From Opitutaceae bacterium UBA4094 (GTDB lineage Bacteria > Verrucomicrobiota > Verrucomicrobiia > Opitutales > Opitutaceae): a stretch of 17,087 nt of DNA. Made by a program: the position numbers and the translations under genes. Every line of letters starts with the position of its first letter. Position 1 is the first letter of the stretch. Below, piece after piece: positions 1 to 7,739 of the stretch. The stretch is taken from NCBI GenBank assembly GCA_002382525.1, contig DFYA01000320.1, positions 23,709 to 40,795 of the forward strand, read 5' to 3'. The notes below the pieces were generated by a model. It saw nothing but the letters and a program-made list of their open reading frames with translations. It made no database searches and was not told the DNA's origin.

Positions 1-873
1 GCGGTGCTTGTATTCGGTTACAACTACAAAACACACATTCGACTTATCTGGTCCCCACCGGCGCCGCTTGTGTTCCGTGGCGACTCCCATCTGCTCGACC
101 GCCCTCGCCCGCCGCTCTTTAAGCGCTGGCTGCTCGGCCGCCTCTTTGCTCAGTTCACCGCGATCACCTATGTCGGCTTAGCCAACCGCGACTATTTCCG
201 CGCTTACCGCGTCCCCGAGGCGCGGCTGTTTCACGCGCCGCACTGCGTGGACGCCGACCGTTTCACCCGCGCGCCCGAGCAGCTTGCCCGCGCGGACGCG
301 CTTCGCGCCGAACTCGATTTGCGCGACCGCCGCATCGTGCTTTTTGCCGGGAAATTCATCGCCAAAAAACAACCCCTCGCGCTGCTGTCCGCGTTCCTCG
401 ACATCAATCGCGCCGACGCCGCGCTCGTCTTTGTCGGCGATGGCGAACAGCTCCCGGCGCTTCGGGCGCTCGCCGCCACGCGGCCCGATCTGCCGGTGCG
501 CTTCTTGCCGTTCGCAAACCAAAGCGAAATGCCCTCCCGGTATCTCTTGGCCGACATCTTCGCGCTTCCCTCCCGGGGTCCTGGTGAGACCTGGGGTCTT
601 GCCGTCAACGAAGCCATGCATCTCGGCGTCCCCTGTCTCGTAAGCGACCGCGTCGGCTGCCAGCGCGATCTCGTCACCGAGGGCGAAACCGGATGGGTGT
701 TTCCCGCCGATTCGAGCCATGGGCTATGCGCCGCCTTGTCGCGCGCACTCGATGCCGACCTCACGGCACTCCGGTCGAACCTCTCAAACCGTATCGCTGG
801 CCACACCTACGCTGCGGCCGCCGCCGGCCTTGCCGCCGCGCTGCAAGCGGGTCAAAAGACATCCTCCGCGTGA
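1..873 (+). CDS. Glycosyltransferase family 4 (GT-B), 5'-partial
   Basis: Frame 1 is open from the first base, so the N-terminus lies upstream; the GTG at 4 is probably internal. About 290 residues are visible. The product should transfer a sugar from a nucleotide-sugar donor to a growing lipid-linked or surface glycan in the cytoplasm. The C-terminal GT4 half is clear: a 'LFAGKFIAKKQPLALLSAF'-type strand-loop with a conserved Lys pair, then 'LADIFALPS', then the donor-site E-x7-E motif in 'ETWGLAVNEAM', and 'GVPCLVSDRVGC'. The upstream part ('FRGDSHLLDRP') looks like the acceptor-side domain. Its stop overlaps the GTG start of the acetyltransferase gene by 4 bp (GTGA), so the two are probably translationally coupled. 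The family is secure; sugar and linkage cannot be read from the sequence. Confidence 0.9.
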   Translation, partial: AVLVFGYNYKTHIRLIWSPPAPLVFRGDSHLLDRPRPPLFKRWLLGRLFAQFTAITYVGLANRDYFRAYRVPEARLFHAPHCVDADRFTRAPEQLARADALRAELDLRDRRIVLFAGKFIAKKQPLALLSAFLDINRADAALVFVGDGEQLPALRALAATRPDLPVRFLPFANQSEMPSRYLLADIFALPSRGPGETWGLAVNEAMHLGVPCLVSDRVGCQRDLVTEGETGWVFPADSSHGLCAALSRALDADLTALRSNLSNRIAGHTYAAAAAGLAAALQAGQKTSSA

Positions 874-1433
874 CCACCGCCTCGATCCGCCCTTACTTGG
901 GTCAAAACAATCGCTCACCCAATTCGCGGGGTGAGATTGTGCGGCGCTGCCTCTGGGCGGTCGTGCAAGCCACCGCTTTCCGCTGGAGCCCCCGAGGTCT
1001 ACACGGTTTTCGCGTCGCCTTGCTGCGCCTCTTCGGCGCCCGCATCGCCGACAATGTTCGCATCTACCCGACCGCGCGGACGATTTATCCATGGCGGCTT
1101 ACCTGCGAGGCGCGGGTGATGATCGGACCCGACGTCAACCTCTACAACCTTGCACCCGTGACGCTCGGCTATGGCGTGCAACTCAGCCAGTCGGTCCACC
1201 TGTGCGCTGGCACGCACGACTACCTAAAATGGGCCATGCCCCTCGTCGCGGAACCCATCACGATCGGCGCCAACGTCTGGCTCGGTGCGGAGGTCTTCGT
1301 TGGCCCCGGAGTCACCATTGGAGAACTCGCCGTGATCGGAGCGCGATCTGTCGTGGTGAAAGACCAGCCCGCTGGAATGGTGTGCGCGGGCAATCCGTGT
1401 CGTCCGCTCAAGCCGCGACCCGACCCGCAATGA
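870..1433 (+). CDS. WcaF-like hexapeptide-repeat O-acetyltransferase
   Basis: A 187-residue left-handed beta-helix acyltransferase of the WcaF (putative colanic acid biosynthesis acetyltransferase) group, expected to O-acetylate a sugar of the polysaccharide using acetyl-CoA. The hexapeptide pattern is visible at about residues 60-100 ('GARIADNVRIYPTARTIYP', 'VMIGPDVNLYN') and 128-160 ('ITIGANVWLGAEVFVGPGV'). The candidate catalytic His is His116 in 'CAGTHDY', followed by a loop before the last coils, as is typical of the family. The GTG at 870 is chosen because it gives a 4-bp overlap with the preceding gene and a family-like length (about 180 aa); an in-frame ATG at 693 would lie deep inside that gene. 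The stop (1431-1433) overlaps the next ATG. Exact acceptor sugar unknown. Confidence 0.9.
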   Translation: MTTASIRPYLGQNNRSPNSRGEIVRRCLWAVVQATAFRWSPRGLHGFRVALLRLFGARIADNVRIYPTARTIYPWRLTCEARVMIGPDVNLYNLAPVTLGYGVQLSQSVHLCAGTHDYLKWAMPLVAEPITIGANVWLGAEVFVGPGVTIGELAVIGARSVVVKDQPAGMVCAGNPCRPLKPRPDPQ

Positions 1434-2554
1434 TCGTCGCACAGATCGTGTCCAGCCTCGACCTCCGCCACGGCGGCCCCTCTCGCTCCGTGCGGGGTCT
1501 CGCCTCCGGGCTTGCCGCTCTGGGCGAGCAGGTCGAGCTGCTCACCACCTACTCGGCTGGCGAGACGCCGCCCGAGCAACCCGCCGAGGGCCCGCGGGTG
1601 CGCGCCTTTTCGCGACAACCACCTGAAGCGCTCGCCCGCTCAAAGCAGCTCCAGCGGCATCTCGTCGCGCAAGCCTACGACATCGTGCACCATCACGGGC
1701 TTTGGCTCCGCACCTTGCATTACGCGCATCACGCGGCGCGCCTTCGTGGCGCCCCTCTCGTCGTTTCGCCGCGTGGTATGATGAGTCCCTGGGCTTGGCG
1801 CCACCGCCGCTGGAAAAAGATGCTCGCCGCCTCGTTGGTTCATCCGGGCGCATTTGCATCGGTGAAGGGTTGGCACGCCACCTGTGAAGCGGAAGCCGCC
1901 GATATTCGGCGCCTCGGATTCACACAACCGATCTGCGTCGCGCCCAACGGGGTCGCGCCGCCCGATCCCGCAGCCGAAGCCACCTCCGCTCAAATGTGGC
2001 GGACATTGCTCCCCGCGGTCGGTGGCCGCCGTGTCGCGTTGTTCTACTCCCGCCTGCACTCGAAGAAACGGGTGATTGAGCTGATCGATCTGTGGCTCTC
2101 ACGGTCGCGAGACGACTGGCTCCTGCTCATCGTCGGTATCCCCGAGCAATATTCCGTCAGCCAACTCGACGCCCATCTGGAGCGCTCCGGCGCGCGCGAC
2201 CGCGTTATGATTAAAGACGGCTCCCACTTACCCCCGCCTTACGCGATCGCCTCCCTCTTCGTGCTCCCCTCGCACTCGGAAAACTTTGGCCTTGTCGTAG
2301 CGGAAGCCCTCGTGCGCGGCGTGCCGGTGCTCACGACCGACACGACCCCGTGGCAACAACTCGACGCCCGGGGCGCAGGCCGCTGCGTGCCATGGAAAGG
2401 CTTCGGCGCGGCGCTCGACGAAGCGCTCGCCTCTTCCGCCGAGGCGCTGGCCGAGAGCGGCGCGCGTGCCCGAGCGTGGGCGATCCCTGCGTTTTCTTGG
2501 CACCAAGTCGCTCACACCGTGCGGACGTTTTATCAGGAGTTGGCGGGCCGATGA
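1430..2554 (+). CDS. Glycosyltransferase family 4 (GT-B)
   Basis: A 374-residue GT4 enzyme. The N-terminal Rossmann-like acceptor domain begins 'MIVAQIVSSLDLRHGGPSRS', with the Gly-rich loop usual for the family. Further on are 'YDIVHHHGLW' (about residues 83-92) and 'VVSPRGMMSPWAW' (111-123). The donor domain shows 'VALFYSRLHSKKR' (202-214), 'FVLPSHSENFGLVVAEAL' with the E-x7-E pair Glu284/Glu292, and 'GVPVLTTDTTPW'. It should add one sugar to the lipid-linked repeat unit on the cytoplasmic face. The ATG at 1430 gives a 4-bp ATGA overlap with the acetyltransferase stop; the open frame continues upstream to 1091 but only as a shadow inside that gene. The stop again forms ATGA with the ligase gene. 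Donor and linkage cannot be inferred. Confidence 0.92.
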   Translation: MIVAQIVSSLDLRHGGPSRSVRGLASGLAALGEQVELLTTYSAGETPPEQPAEGPRVRAFSRQPPEALARSKQLQRHLVAQAYDIVHHHGLWLRTLHYAHHAARLRGAPLVVSPRGMMSPWAWRHRRWKKMLAASLVHPGAFASVKGWHATCEAEAADIRRLGFTQPICVAPNGVAPPDPAAEATSAQMWRTLLPAVGGRRVALFYSRLHSKKRVIELIDLWLSRSRDDWLLLIVGIPEQYSVSQLDAHLERSGARDRVMIKDGSHLPPPYAIASLFVLPSHSENFGLVVAEALVRGVPVLTTDTTPWQQLDARGAGRCVPWKGFGAALDEALASSAEALAESGARARAWAIPAFSWHQVAHTVRTFYQELAGR

Positions 2555-3978
2555 ATCGAATGAACCGATCGGGAGCAACCTCGTCACGGCTCGAGCAACT
2601 TGCGCTGTTCCATACCGGTGCCTTGGTGGTAGCGGCGGCGTTGGTCTTTGGCGGCAACATCGATTGGATGCGAACCACCCTCTCACTGATCGCCTCCCTT
2701 GGCGCCGGACTGACCCTCGCCGCATTTCTTCAAGGCGGCGAAGCGGGTCGCGACGCTCGGCGCAAAGCCTGGTGGTTGCTGCCCATAATTCTGTTCAGCC
2801 TCCTCGTCGGGATCAGCGCCACCAACCCCACGTTTCGCACGGTAACCATGGACGGCGAGACGCTCTTCGTGCGGTTATCCAACCTAGAGCGCGCCGAATG
2901 GCCGGGCACCATCTCGCCCGAGATGACCCTGCGGGCCTGGTGGTTTGGCCTCGGCGCATATCTATCGGCCTTCAATCTCGCGGTCCTTGTGCAACGTCGT
3001 TCCGTGCTGCTGAAACTCCTGCTCGTAATCGCCGGGCTCACGCTGGTGTTGGCGGTCTTCGGAACCCTGCAAAAACTCTCCGGATCCGGCTTTTATTTCG
3101 GCGCGGCGACGTCTCCGAATCCGCGGTTTTTCGCGACGTTCATTTACTACAACCATTGGGGCGCGTTCATGATTATGGGACTTTCGGTGGCGACGGGCCT
3201 GCTCTTCTACAGCGCACGACGCTTTCAAGGCCGCGATCTGTGGCATTCACCTTTCAGCCTCGCCCTGGTGGGCGTGCTGTTGATCGCAACCAGCGCCCCG
3301 GTGAGCGCCTCGCGCGCCAGCACGATCATGGCCGCGCTCGTGGCTGGGGTGGCCCTCGCCCAACTTCTCACCCGCGTGATTAAAAGCCGGAAAAGCCACG
3401 GACGTGCCGTCTGGCCGCACGTGCTGCTCATCTTGGGCCTGACCGCCGCCACCGTCGGCGGGATCGGCTGGCTCTCGCATCGGTCGATCAACGAGCGCTA
3501 CACCGAAACTCGTCGCAGCATCGACGAAGGCAAATCGGTGTTGGGCGGCCGGGCGGAACTCTACAGCGACACCTGGCAACTCGTCCGCCAGAAACCAGTT
3601 TTCGGCTGGGGCCTCGACACCTATGCGGTGGCCTTCCAACTCGTCCGCCCGCAGGGCTTCAACTATCGTGATCGCACGGAAAACTTCTACGCAACCGCCC
3701 ACAGTGATTGGCTTCAATCGCTCGTGGAAACCGGTTTCGTCGGCACAGCCCTGCTGCTGATGGCGGGCCTCGCTCCGCTCACCTGCCTGCGCCGGCGCAC
3801 GCTTACCCATCCGCTAACCTCGTATCCACTGTTTGGATGCGGCTTGGTGCTCGCCTACGCTTGGGTCGAGTTTCCCTTCGCCGGCGGTGCGGTGCTCATC
3901 ACGTTTTGCGTCCTTTTTTTCGCGACCCTCCGTCACGCGGAGCTGACCGCACGTCTCGAATCTTCGCGCCATGAGTAG
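2551..3978 (+). CDS. O-antigen ligase / Wzy-type polymerase family membrane protein
   Basis: A 475-residue polytopic inner-membrane protein with about 10-12 hydrophobic segments, among them residues 22-34, 46-60, 74-90, 129-147, 152-170, 203-220, 235-248, 257-272, 289-307, 396-411 and 440-459. The Wzy_C-type motifs lie in and after the large periplasmic loop: 'GGRAELYSDTWQLV', 'PVFGWGLDTY' (about 349-358) and 'HSDWLQSLVETGFVG' (384-398). Proteins of this family either polymerise repeat units (Wzy) or attach glycan to an acceptor (WaaL); sequence alone does not separate the two. In a cluster with an initiating phosphotransferase I lean towards polymerase. The ATG at 2551 overlaps the upstream stop. 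It is the only start in the window with a clear AGGAG-like site (2534-2539, about 11-12 nt spacing). It overlaps the next gene by 8 bp. Confidence 0.88.
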   Translation: MNRMNRSGATSSRLEQLALFHTGALVVAAALVFGGNIDWMRTTLSLIASLGAGLTLAAFLQGGEAGRDARRKAWWLLPIILFSLLVGISATNPTFRTVTMDGETLFVRLSNLERAEWPGTISPEMTLRAWWFGLGAYLSAFNLAVLVQRRSVLLKLLLVIAGLTLVLAVFGTLQKLSGSGFYFGAATSPNPRFFATFIYYNHWGAFMIMGLSVATGLLFYSARRFQGRDLWHSPFSLALVGVLLIATSAPVSASRASTIMAALVAGVALAQLLTRVIKSRKSHGRAVWPHVLLILGLTAATVGGIGWLSHRSINERYTETRRSIDEGKSVLGGRAELYSDTWQLVRQKPVFGWGLDTYAVAFQLVRPQGFNYRDRTENFYATAHSDWLQSLVETGFVGTALLLMAGLAPLTCLRRRTLTHPLTSYPLFGCGLVLAYAWVEFPFAGGAVLITFCVLFFATLRHAELTARLESSRHE

Positions 3979-4831
3979 CCCCTATCCATTCTCCGTGGTG
4001 ATCCTCACCCTCAACGAAGAGCACAACCTGCCGGCGTGCCTCGCCAGCGCGTCGGCCTGCGGCGACGTCGTGGTGCTCGACTCCGGATCGACCGACCGCA
4101 CCTGCGAGATCGCACGCACCGCAGGTGCGCGGGTCTTCACCCAACGCTTCGATAACTTTGCCCAGCAACGCAACCACGCCCACGACGCGATCCCGTTCAA
4201 ATACGATTGGGTGTTCCACCTCGACGCCGATGAAACGCTTTCGCCCGAGTTGATCGCCGAGTGCGCGGCTCGGGTTTCTTCGGCCGAAGCAGCTGATCAC
4301 GACGGCTTCTACGTGGCGCCACGCATGATTTTCCGGGGCCGCTGGATTCCCCGTTGCACGGATTATCCCGCGTGGCAGGCAAGGTTTGTTCACGCGCGCC
4401 GGTTCCGCTTCATCGAAGTCGGTCATGGGCAACGCGAGGCGCCGGGCATGCGTTTAGGTCGGCTCCTCCACGCCTACGACCACAACCTCTCCTCGCAAAC
4501 CGAGGAGGAGATTCGCGCAAAACACGCTCGCTACGCGCGGGCCGAGGCCGCTGCGTTCCTCGCGGCCCACCGCCCCGCCAGCGCCCTGTGGAAAGACCTG
4601 CGACACGGCCCCGCTCTCGCGCGTCGCCGAGCCCTCAAAGAAATGAGCTACCACCTGCCCGCGCGCGCGGCGCTCCGTTTCGCTTATCAATACATCCTTC
4701 GCGGTGGTTTCCTCGACGGAATGCCCGGTCTCGCCTACTGCCGTCTACTCGCCGCCTATGAAGCCGCCATCTCCCGGGAGGTCCGCAACCTGCGTGCATC
4801 CCTCCGCCCTGATTCTCCTTCGACTCCCTGA
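3971..4831 (+). CDS. Glycosyltransferase family 2 (WaaE/KdtX-like, GT-A)
   Basis: A 286-residue GT-A enzyme. The N-terminus 'FSVVILTLNEEHNLPACL' and 'VVVLDSGSTDRTCEIA' (33-48) form the nucleotide-binding region. The metal-binding DxD is Asp85-Ala-Asp87 in 'FHLDADETL'. 'GGFLDGMPGLAYCRLLAAYE' near the C-terminus is the amphipathic/hydrophobic tail typical of WaaE/KdtX-type GT2 proteins, which add sugars such as glucose to LPS inner core or capsule lipid intermediates at the membrane. The start ATG lies 8 bp inside the ligase gene and a 9-bp gap separates its stop from the phosphotransferase gene. The GT2 assignment is firm; the WaaE resemblance is by overall pattern only and the acceptor is unknown. 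Confidence 0.9.
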   Translation: MSSPYPFSVVILTLNEEHNLPACLASASACGDVVVLDSGSTDRTCEIARTAGARVFTQRFDNFAQQRNHAHDAIPFKYDWVFHLDADETLSPELIAECAARVSSAEAADHDGFYVAPRMIFRGRWIPRCTDYPAWQARFVHARRFRFIEVGHGQREAPGMRLGRLLHAYDHNLSSQTEEEIRAKHARYARAEAAAFLAAHRPASALWKDLRHGPALARRRALKEMSYHLPARAALRFAYQYILRGGFLDGMPGLAYCRLLAAYEAAISREVRNLRASLRPDSPSTP

Positions 4832-4840
4832 CCTCCCGCC

Positions 4841-6175
4841 ATGATTAAACAACGCAAGGTCGCTCTCGCGCTTCTGTTTCTTGACCTGCTGGTGCTCGTG
4901 ATCGTGTTCAATCTCACGGCGTGGTTCCGCGGCATCGCATTCCCCGGTTCATGGATACTCGGGCCGCTGCTCGTTCCCGCGCTGCTGGTGCTCACCGCCT
5001 TCTACTTGATCGACGGCTATAAGACGCAGACCGACATGATGAGCCTCGATTACACCAGCGAGCATATCATCGCCCTGCTCGCCGCGCTGGTAGGGACGTT
5101 GTTGTTCACATTCGTGTTCCTCACCGGCGAATATCCGCTGCAACAAAGCCGCGGCGTGGTCGCACTCAGCTTCCTTGCCTACATGCCCCTGTCGCTCGCT
5201 TATCGCCGAACCGCCTACGCCGCCGGCCGCGCCGGGCGCCGGGATCGGTCTTTGGTTTTTGTGGGCGACGCGCAGAATGCCGCGATTTTCTCCCAAGAAT
5301 GCGCCCTGATGGGATCGTCCCACCCCATCATCTACGTATCGACTTCCGAAGAGGGCGAGGTCGATGAGGTCCTTAGGAAAGTTGAACGCGGGCAAATGGA
5401 GGCCGAGGCCATCATCCTGCGCGAAAACAATCGCGATTTGCGCGCCCCTATCTCCCAACGGTTGGTCGATCTCTATTTCCGCGGCGTGCCGACCTACACC
5501 CTCGAACTTTTTCACCAAGTCTACTGGCGCAAGATTCCTCTCTACCGGCTCAACCAGACCTGGCTTTTCCAAGAAGGTTTTAAGATCGCCCGTGAGCCCG
5601 TTTTCGAACGCCTCAAGCGCCTGAGCGACATCGTATTTTCGCTCTCCGCTCTCACGGCCGGCGCGCCTCTCTTTGCGGTGATCGCCTTTGCCATCTGGTG
5701 CGACGACCGCGGTCCGGTGTTGTTTCGCCAAACCCGCATCGGCCGCAACCGCGTGCCCTTCCGGATTTTCAAGTTTCGCACCATGCGTGCAAACGACGGC
5801 ACCGACGCTTACACCAAAATCGGCGACAACCGCATTACGCGTATCGGGAAATTTCTTCGCGCCAGCCGGCTCGACGAACTCCCTCAAATGCTCAACGTGC
5901 TCTTCGGCGACATGAGCCTCATCGGCCCGCGCGCCGAATGGGATAAGCTCGTAGACGACTACGAGGCGAAGATCCCGTGTTACCATTTTCGCCATTTGGT
6001 GAAACCCGGCATCACCGGCTGGGCCCAAGTCAATTACCCCTACGGCGCAAACTTGGAGGACACCCTGCGCAAGCTGGAATACGACCTCTACTACATCCGC
6101 CACTTCTCCTTCCTCATCGATGCCTCGATCGTCCTGAAGACGATCCACATCATGTTGTTTGGCAAAGGGCGTTGA
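4841..6175 (+). CDS. Undecaprenyl-phosphate sugar phosphotransferase (polyprenyl glycosylphosphotransferase)
   Basis: A 444-residue initiating enzyme that moves a sugar-1-phosphate from a nucleotide sugar to undecaprenyl phosphate, the first committed step of polysaccharide repeat-unit assembly. The N-terminus has hydrophobic segments at about 7-27, 36-57, 75-96 and 104-122, then a cytoplasmic Rossmann-like region ('SLVFVGDAQNAAIF', 137-150). The catalytic PF02397-type domain starts at 'KRLSDIVFSLSALTAGAPLF' (259-278) and contains 'PVLFRQTRIGRN', 'FKFRTMR', 'SRLDELPQMLNVLFGDMSL' with the catalytic Asp-Glu pair (345-346), 'IGPRAE' and 'PGITGWAQVNYPYG' (389-402). This is the EPS/WcaJ-type architecture and normal length. 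The upstream context is a pyrimidine-rich 'CCTCCCGCC' with no Shine-Dalgarno site. The donor may be a hexose, but the sequence alone does not say which. Confidence 0.94.
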   Translation: MIKQRKVALALLFLDLLVLVIVFNLTAWFRGIAFPGSWILGPLLVPALLVLTAFYLIDGYKTQTDMMSLDYTSEHIIALLAALVGTLLFTFVFLTGEYPLQQSRGVVALSFLAYMPLSLAYRRTAYAAGRAGRRDRSLVFVGDAQNAAIFSQECALMGSSHPIIYVSTSEEGEVDEVLRKVERGQMEAEAIILRENNRDLRAPISQRLVDLYFRGVPTYTLELFHQVYWRKIPLYRLNQTWLFQEGFKIAREPVFERLKRLSDIVFSLSALTAGAPLFAVIAFAIWCDDRGPVLFRQTRIGRNRVPFRIFKFRTMRANDGTDAYTKIGDNRITRIGKFLRASRLDELPQMLNVLFGDMSLIGPRAEWDKLVDDYEAKIPCYHFRHLVKPGITGWAQVNYPYGANLEDTLRKLEYDLYYIRHFSFLIDASIVLKTIHIMLFGKGR

Positions 6176-6194
6176 ACGCATAACATCCGCTCTC

Positions 6195-7580
6195 ATGTCC
6201 AAGCCTTACGACTTCTTGGTGATCGGTGGTGGTTCCGCCGGCTTCAATGCCGCCCGTGTCGCCGCCTCGCTCGGCAAACGCGTCGCTATCGTCGATGGCG
6301 CCAAGACCATCGCCGGCCTCTGCATCCTCAATGGCTGTATGCCGTCCAAGACGCTGCTCTACTCCACCGAGGTCCTGCACCTCGCGCAAAAGGGCAAAAC
6401 CTTCGGGCTGCGTATTCCCTCCGCCGCAGCCGACATGAAGGCGGTCCACGCGCGCAAAAAAAAGATCATCGGCGAATTCGCCGCCTACCGCGCGCAGGCC
6501 CTCGAATCGGGCAACTACGACGTCTATCATAGTTACGCCCGATTCACCTCTCCCCGCACCGTCGAACTCGACGACGGCCGCACGCTCACTGCCGAAAAGT
6601 TCCTCATAGCGACGGGTTCCAAAGTCAGCGTGCCCGACATCGCCGGCCTCGCGTCCACCCCGTTCTGGACCAGCGATCACGTGCTCGATCTCGATTCTAT
6701 TCCCGAGAGCGTGATCGTCCTCGGCGGCGGCATCGTCGCCTGCGAACTCGCGCAATTCCTCAGTCGCATCGGCTCCAAAGTCACGCTCATCCAGCGCAGC
6801 AAACACATCCTCAAAGAACATTCGCCTGCCGCTTCCGAAGTCGTGCAGCAGGCCTTCCGCGACGAGGGCATCGACCTGCACACCGATACCCGGATTGAAA
6901 AAATCTCCGGCGACGCCAACCGCGTGAGCGTCACCTTCACCCACGGAGGCAAACGGATCGTCCGTCGTGCCCGCTACCTCTTTAACGCGCTCGGCCGCGA
7001 TCCGAACTCCTCCAGCCTCAACGTCGCCGCCGCCGGCGTGAAGCTCAGCCCCGGCGGTCGCGTGCTCGTCAACCGCTGGCAGCAATCCTCCGCCAAACAC
7101 ATCTACGCCGGTGGCGACATCTGCGGGCCACACGACATCGTTCACCTCGCTGTGGCGCAGGGCGAACTCGCCGCCCGCCATGCCTTCGGCGTGAAGAACA
7201 TTAAGCCGATCAACTACGACCTGTTGCTCACCGTCGTCTTCACCGAGCCGCAACTCGCGACGATCGGCCTTCAAGAGCGTCAACTCACTGAAAGTGGACA
7301 CGCGTTCCTTACAGCGACGTATCCGTTCAACGACCACGGCAAATCCATCTTGATGGACGCGAACTACGGCCATGTGAAGGTCATCGCCGAGCCGAAAAAA
7401 GGTCGCATTTTGGGCGCCGAAATCGTCGGCCCACAGGCCGGCGAGTTGATCCATATCTTTAGCGGTCCGCTCGCGATGGGCGCCACCGTGTTCGATCTGC
7501 TGCGTGCTCCCTGGTATCACCCCACCTTGGCCGAGATCCTCACCTACCCGCTCGAAGAAATCGCCGACCAGATCAAATAG
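6195..7580 (+). CDS. Dihydrolipoamide dehydrogenase/mercuric reductase-like FAD oxidoreductase
   Basis: A 461-residue pyridine nucleotide-disulfide oxidoreductase. The FAD-binding 'FLVIGGGSAGFNAARVAA' is at 7-24. The redox Cys pair is Cys43/Cys48 in 'GLCILNGCMPSK' (CX4C kept, surrounding residues unlike the usual GGTCLNVGCIPSK). The second nucleotide-binding 'VIVLGGGIVACELAQFLSRI' is at 173-192, 'IYAGGD' at 303-308, and the dimerisation-domain acid-base pair at His442/Glu447 in 'HPTLAE'. All elements for NAD(P)H-disulfide electron transfer are therefore present. No lipoyl-domain E2 partner or mer gene is nearby, so neither the Lpd nor the MerA role is supported. The gene sits 19 bp after the sugar phosphotransferase and ends before a strong terminator, so it is probably co-transcribed with the glycan operon. 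ATG 6195 is chosen over 6159, which lies inside the upstream gene and adds nothing family-like. Confidence 0.88.
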   Translation: MSKPYDFLVIGGGSAGFNAARVAASLGKRVAIVDGAKTIAGLCILNGCMPSKTLLYSTEVLHLAQKGKTFGLRIPSAAADMKAVHARKKKIIGEFAAYRAQALESGNYDVYHSYARFTSPRTVELDDGRTLTAEKFLIATGSKVSVPDIAGLASTPFWTSDHVLDLDSIPESVIVLGGGIVACELAQFLSRIGSKVTLIQRSKHILKEHSPAASEVVQQAFRDEGIDLHTDTRIEKISGDANRVSVTFTHGGKRIVRRARYLFNALGRDPNSSSLNVAAAGVKLSPGGRVLVNRWQQSSAKHIYAGGDICGPHDIVHLAVAQGELAARHAFGVKNIKPINYDLLLTVVFTEPQLATIGLQERQLTESGHAFLTATYPFNDHGKSILMDANYGHVKVIAEPKKGRILGAEIVGPQAGELIHIFSGPLAMGATVFDLLRAPWYHPTLAEILTYPLEEIADQIK

Positions 7581-7582
7581 CC

Positions 7583-7606
7583 TCGCGAGCAAGCCCGCTT
7601 CCCACG
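7583..7606. repeat. REP-like element, copy A
   Basis: The element begins TCGCGAGCAAGC and continues CCGCTTCCCACG. It matches 15484-15507 at 21 of 24 positions, counted by hand. It lies 2 bp after the stop of the flavoprotein gene and ahead of the terminator. The GCGAGCAAGCTCGC-type core resembles bacterial REP sequences found in intergenic DNA; this copy has a C where the perfect palindrome would need T. Confidence 0.6.
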
Positions 7607-7627
7607 TCGAGCCCCGCAATGGGCCGC

Positions 7628-7658
7628 AACGCCTCACCTCACCGTGAGGCGTTTTTTT
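7628..7658 (+). terminator. Rho-independent terminator of the polysaccharide/flavoprotein operon
   Basis: A perfect 10-bp stem (AACGCCTCAC, 7628-7637, with GTGAGGCGTT, 7644-7653) encloses a 6-nt loop (CTCACC) and runs into an unbroken T-tract to 7658. It lies 48 bp after the stop of the flavoprotein gene. This supports the polysaccharide genes and the flavoprotein forming one transcription unit that ends here. Confidence 0.9.
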
Positions 7659-7691
7659 GCGCCCGCCGCTCGCGACTTTTCCCGTCTTCCT

Positions 7692-7718
7692 TTCGTGTGC
7701 TTCGTGTGTTTCGTGGTG
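7692..7718 (+). repeat. Tandem 9-bp TTCGTGTGN repeat
   Basis: Three consecutive 9-mers are visible: TTCGTGTGC (7692-7700), TTCGTGTGT (7701-7709) and TTCGTGGTG (7710-7718, the last degenerate). They sit in the 80-bp gap between the terminator and the peptidase start. From memory, strings of this kind recur between genes in Verrucomicrobia and Planctomycetes; within this window there is only this copy. Confidence 0.55.
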
Positions 7719-7739
7719 AACACCATCCCTTTTCATCCC

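Noticed and set aside
4949..6202. Minus-strand open frame (417 codons) opposite the sugar phosphotransferase
   Set aside because: It is antisense to a clear catalytic domain, and I see no domain, signal or motif in it.
6150..7736. Long minus-strand open frame (528 codons) opposite the flavoprotein gene
   Set aside because: It is antisense to a gene with all family motifs, runs through the terminator and the 9-bp repeat, and has a composition expected from the mirror of GC-rich codon bias.
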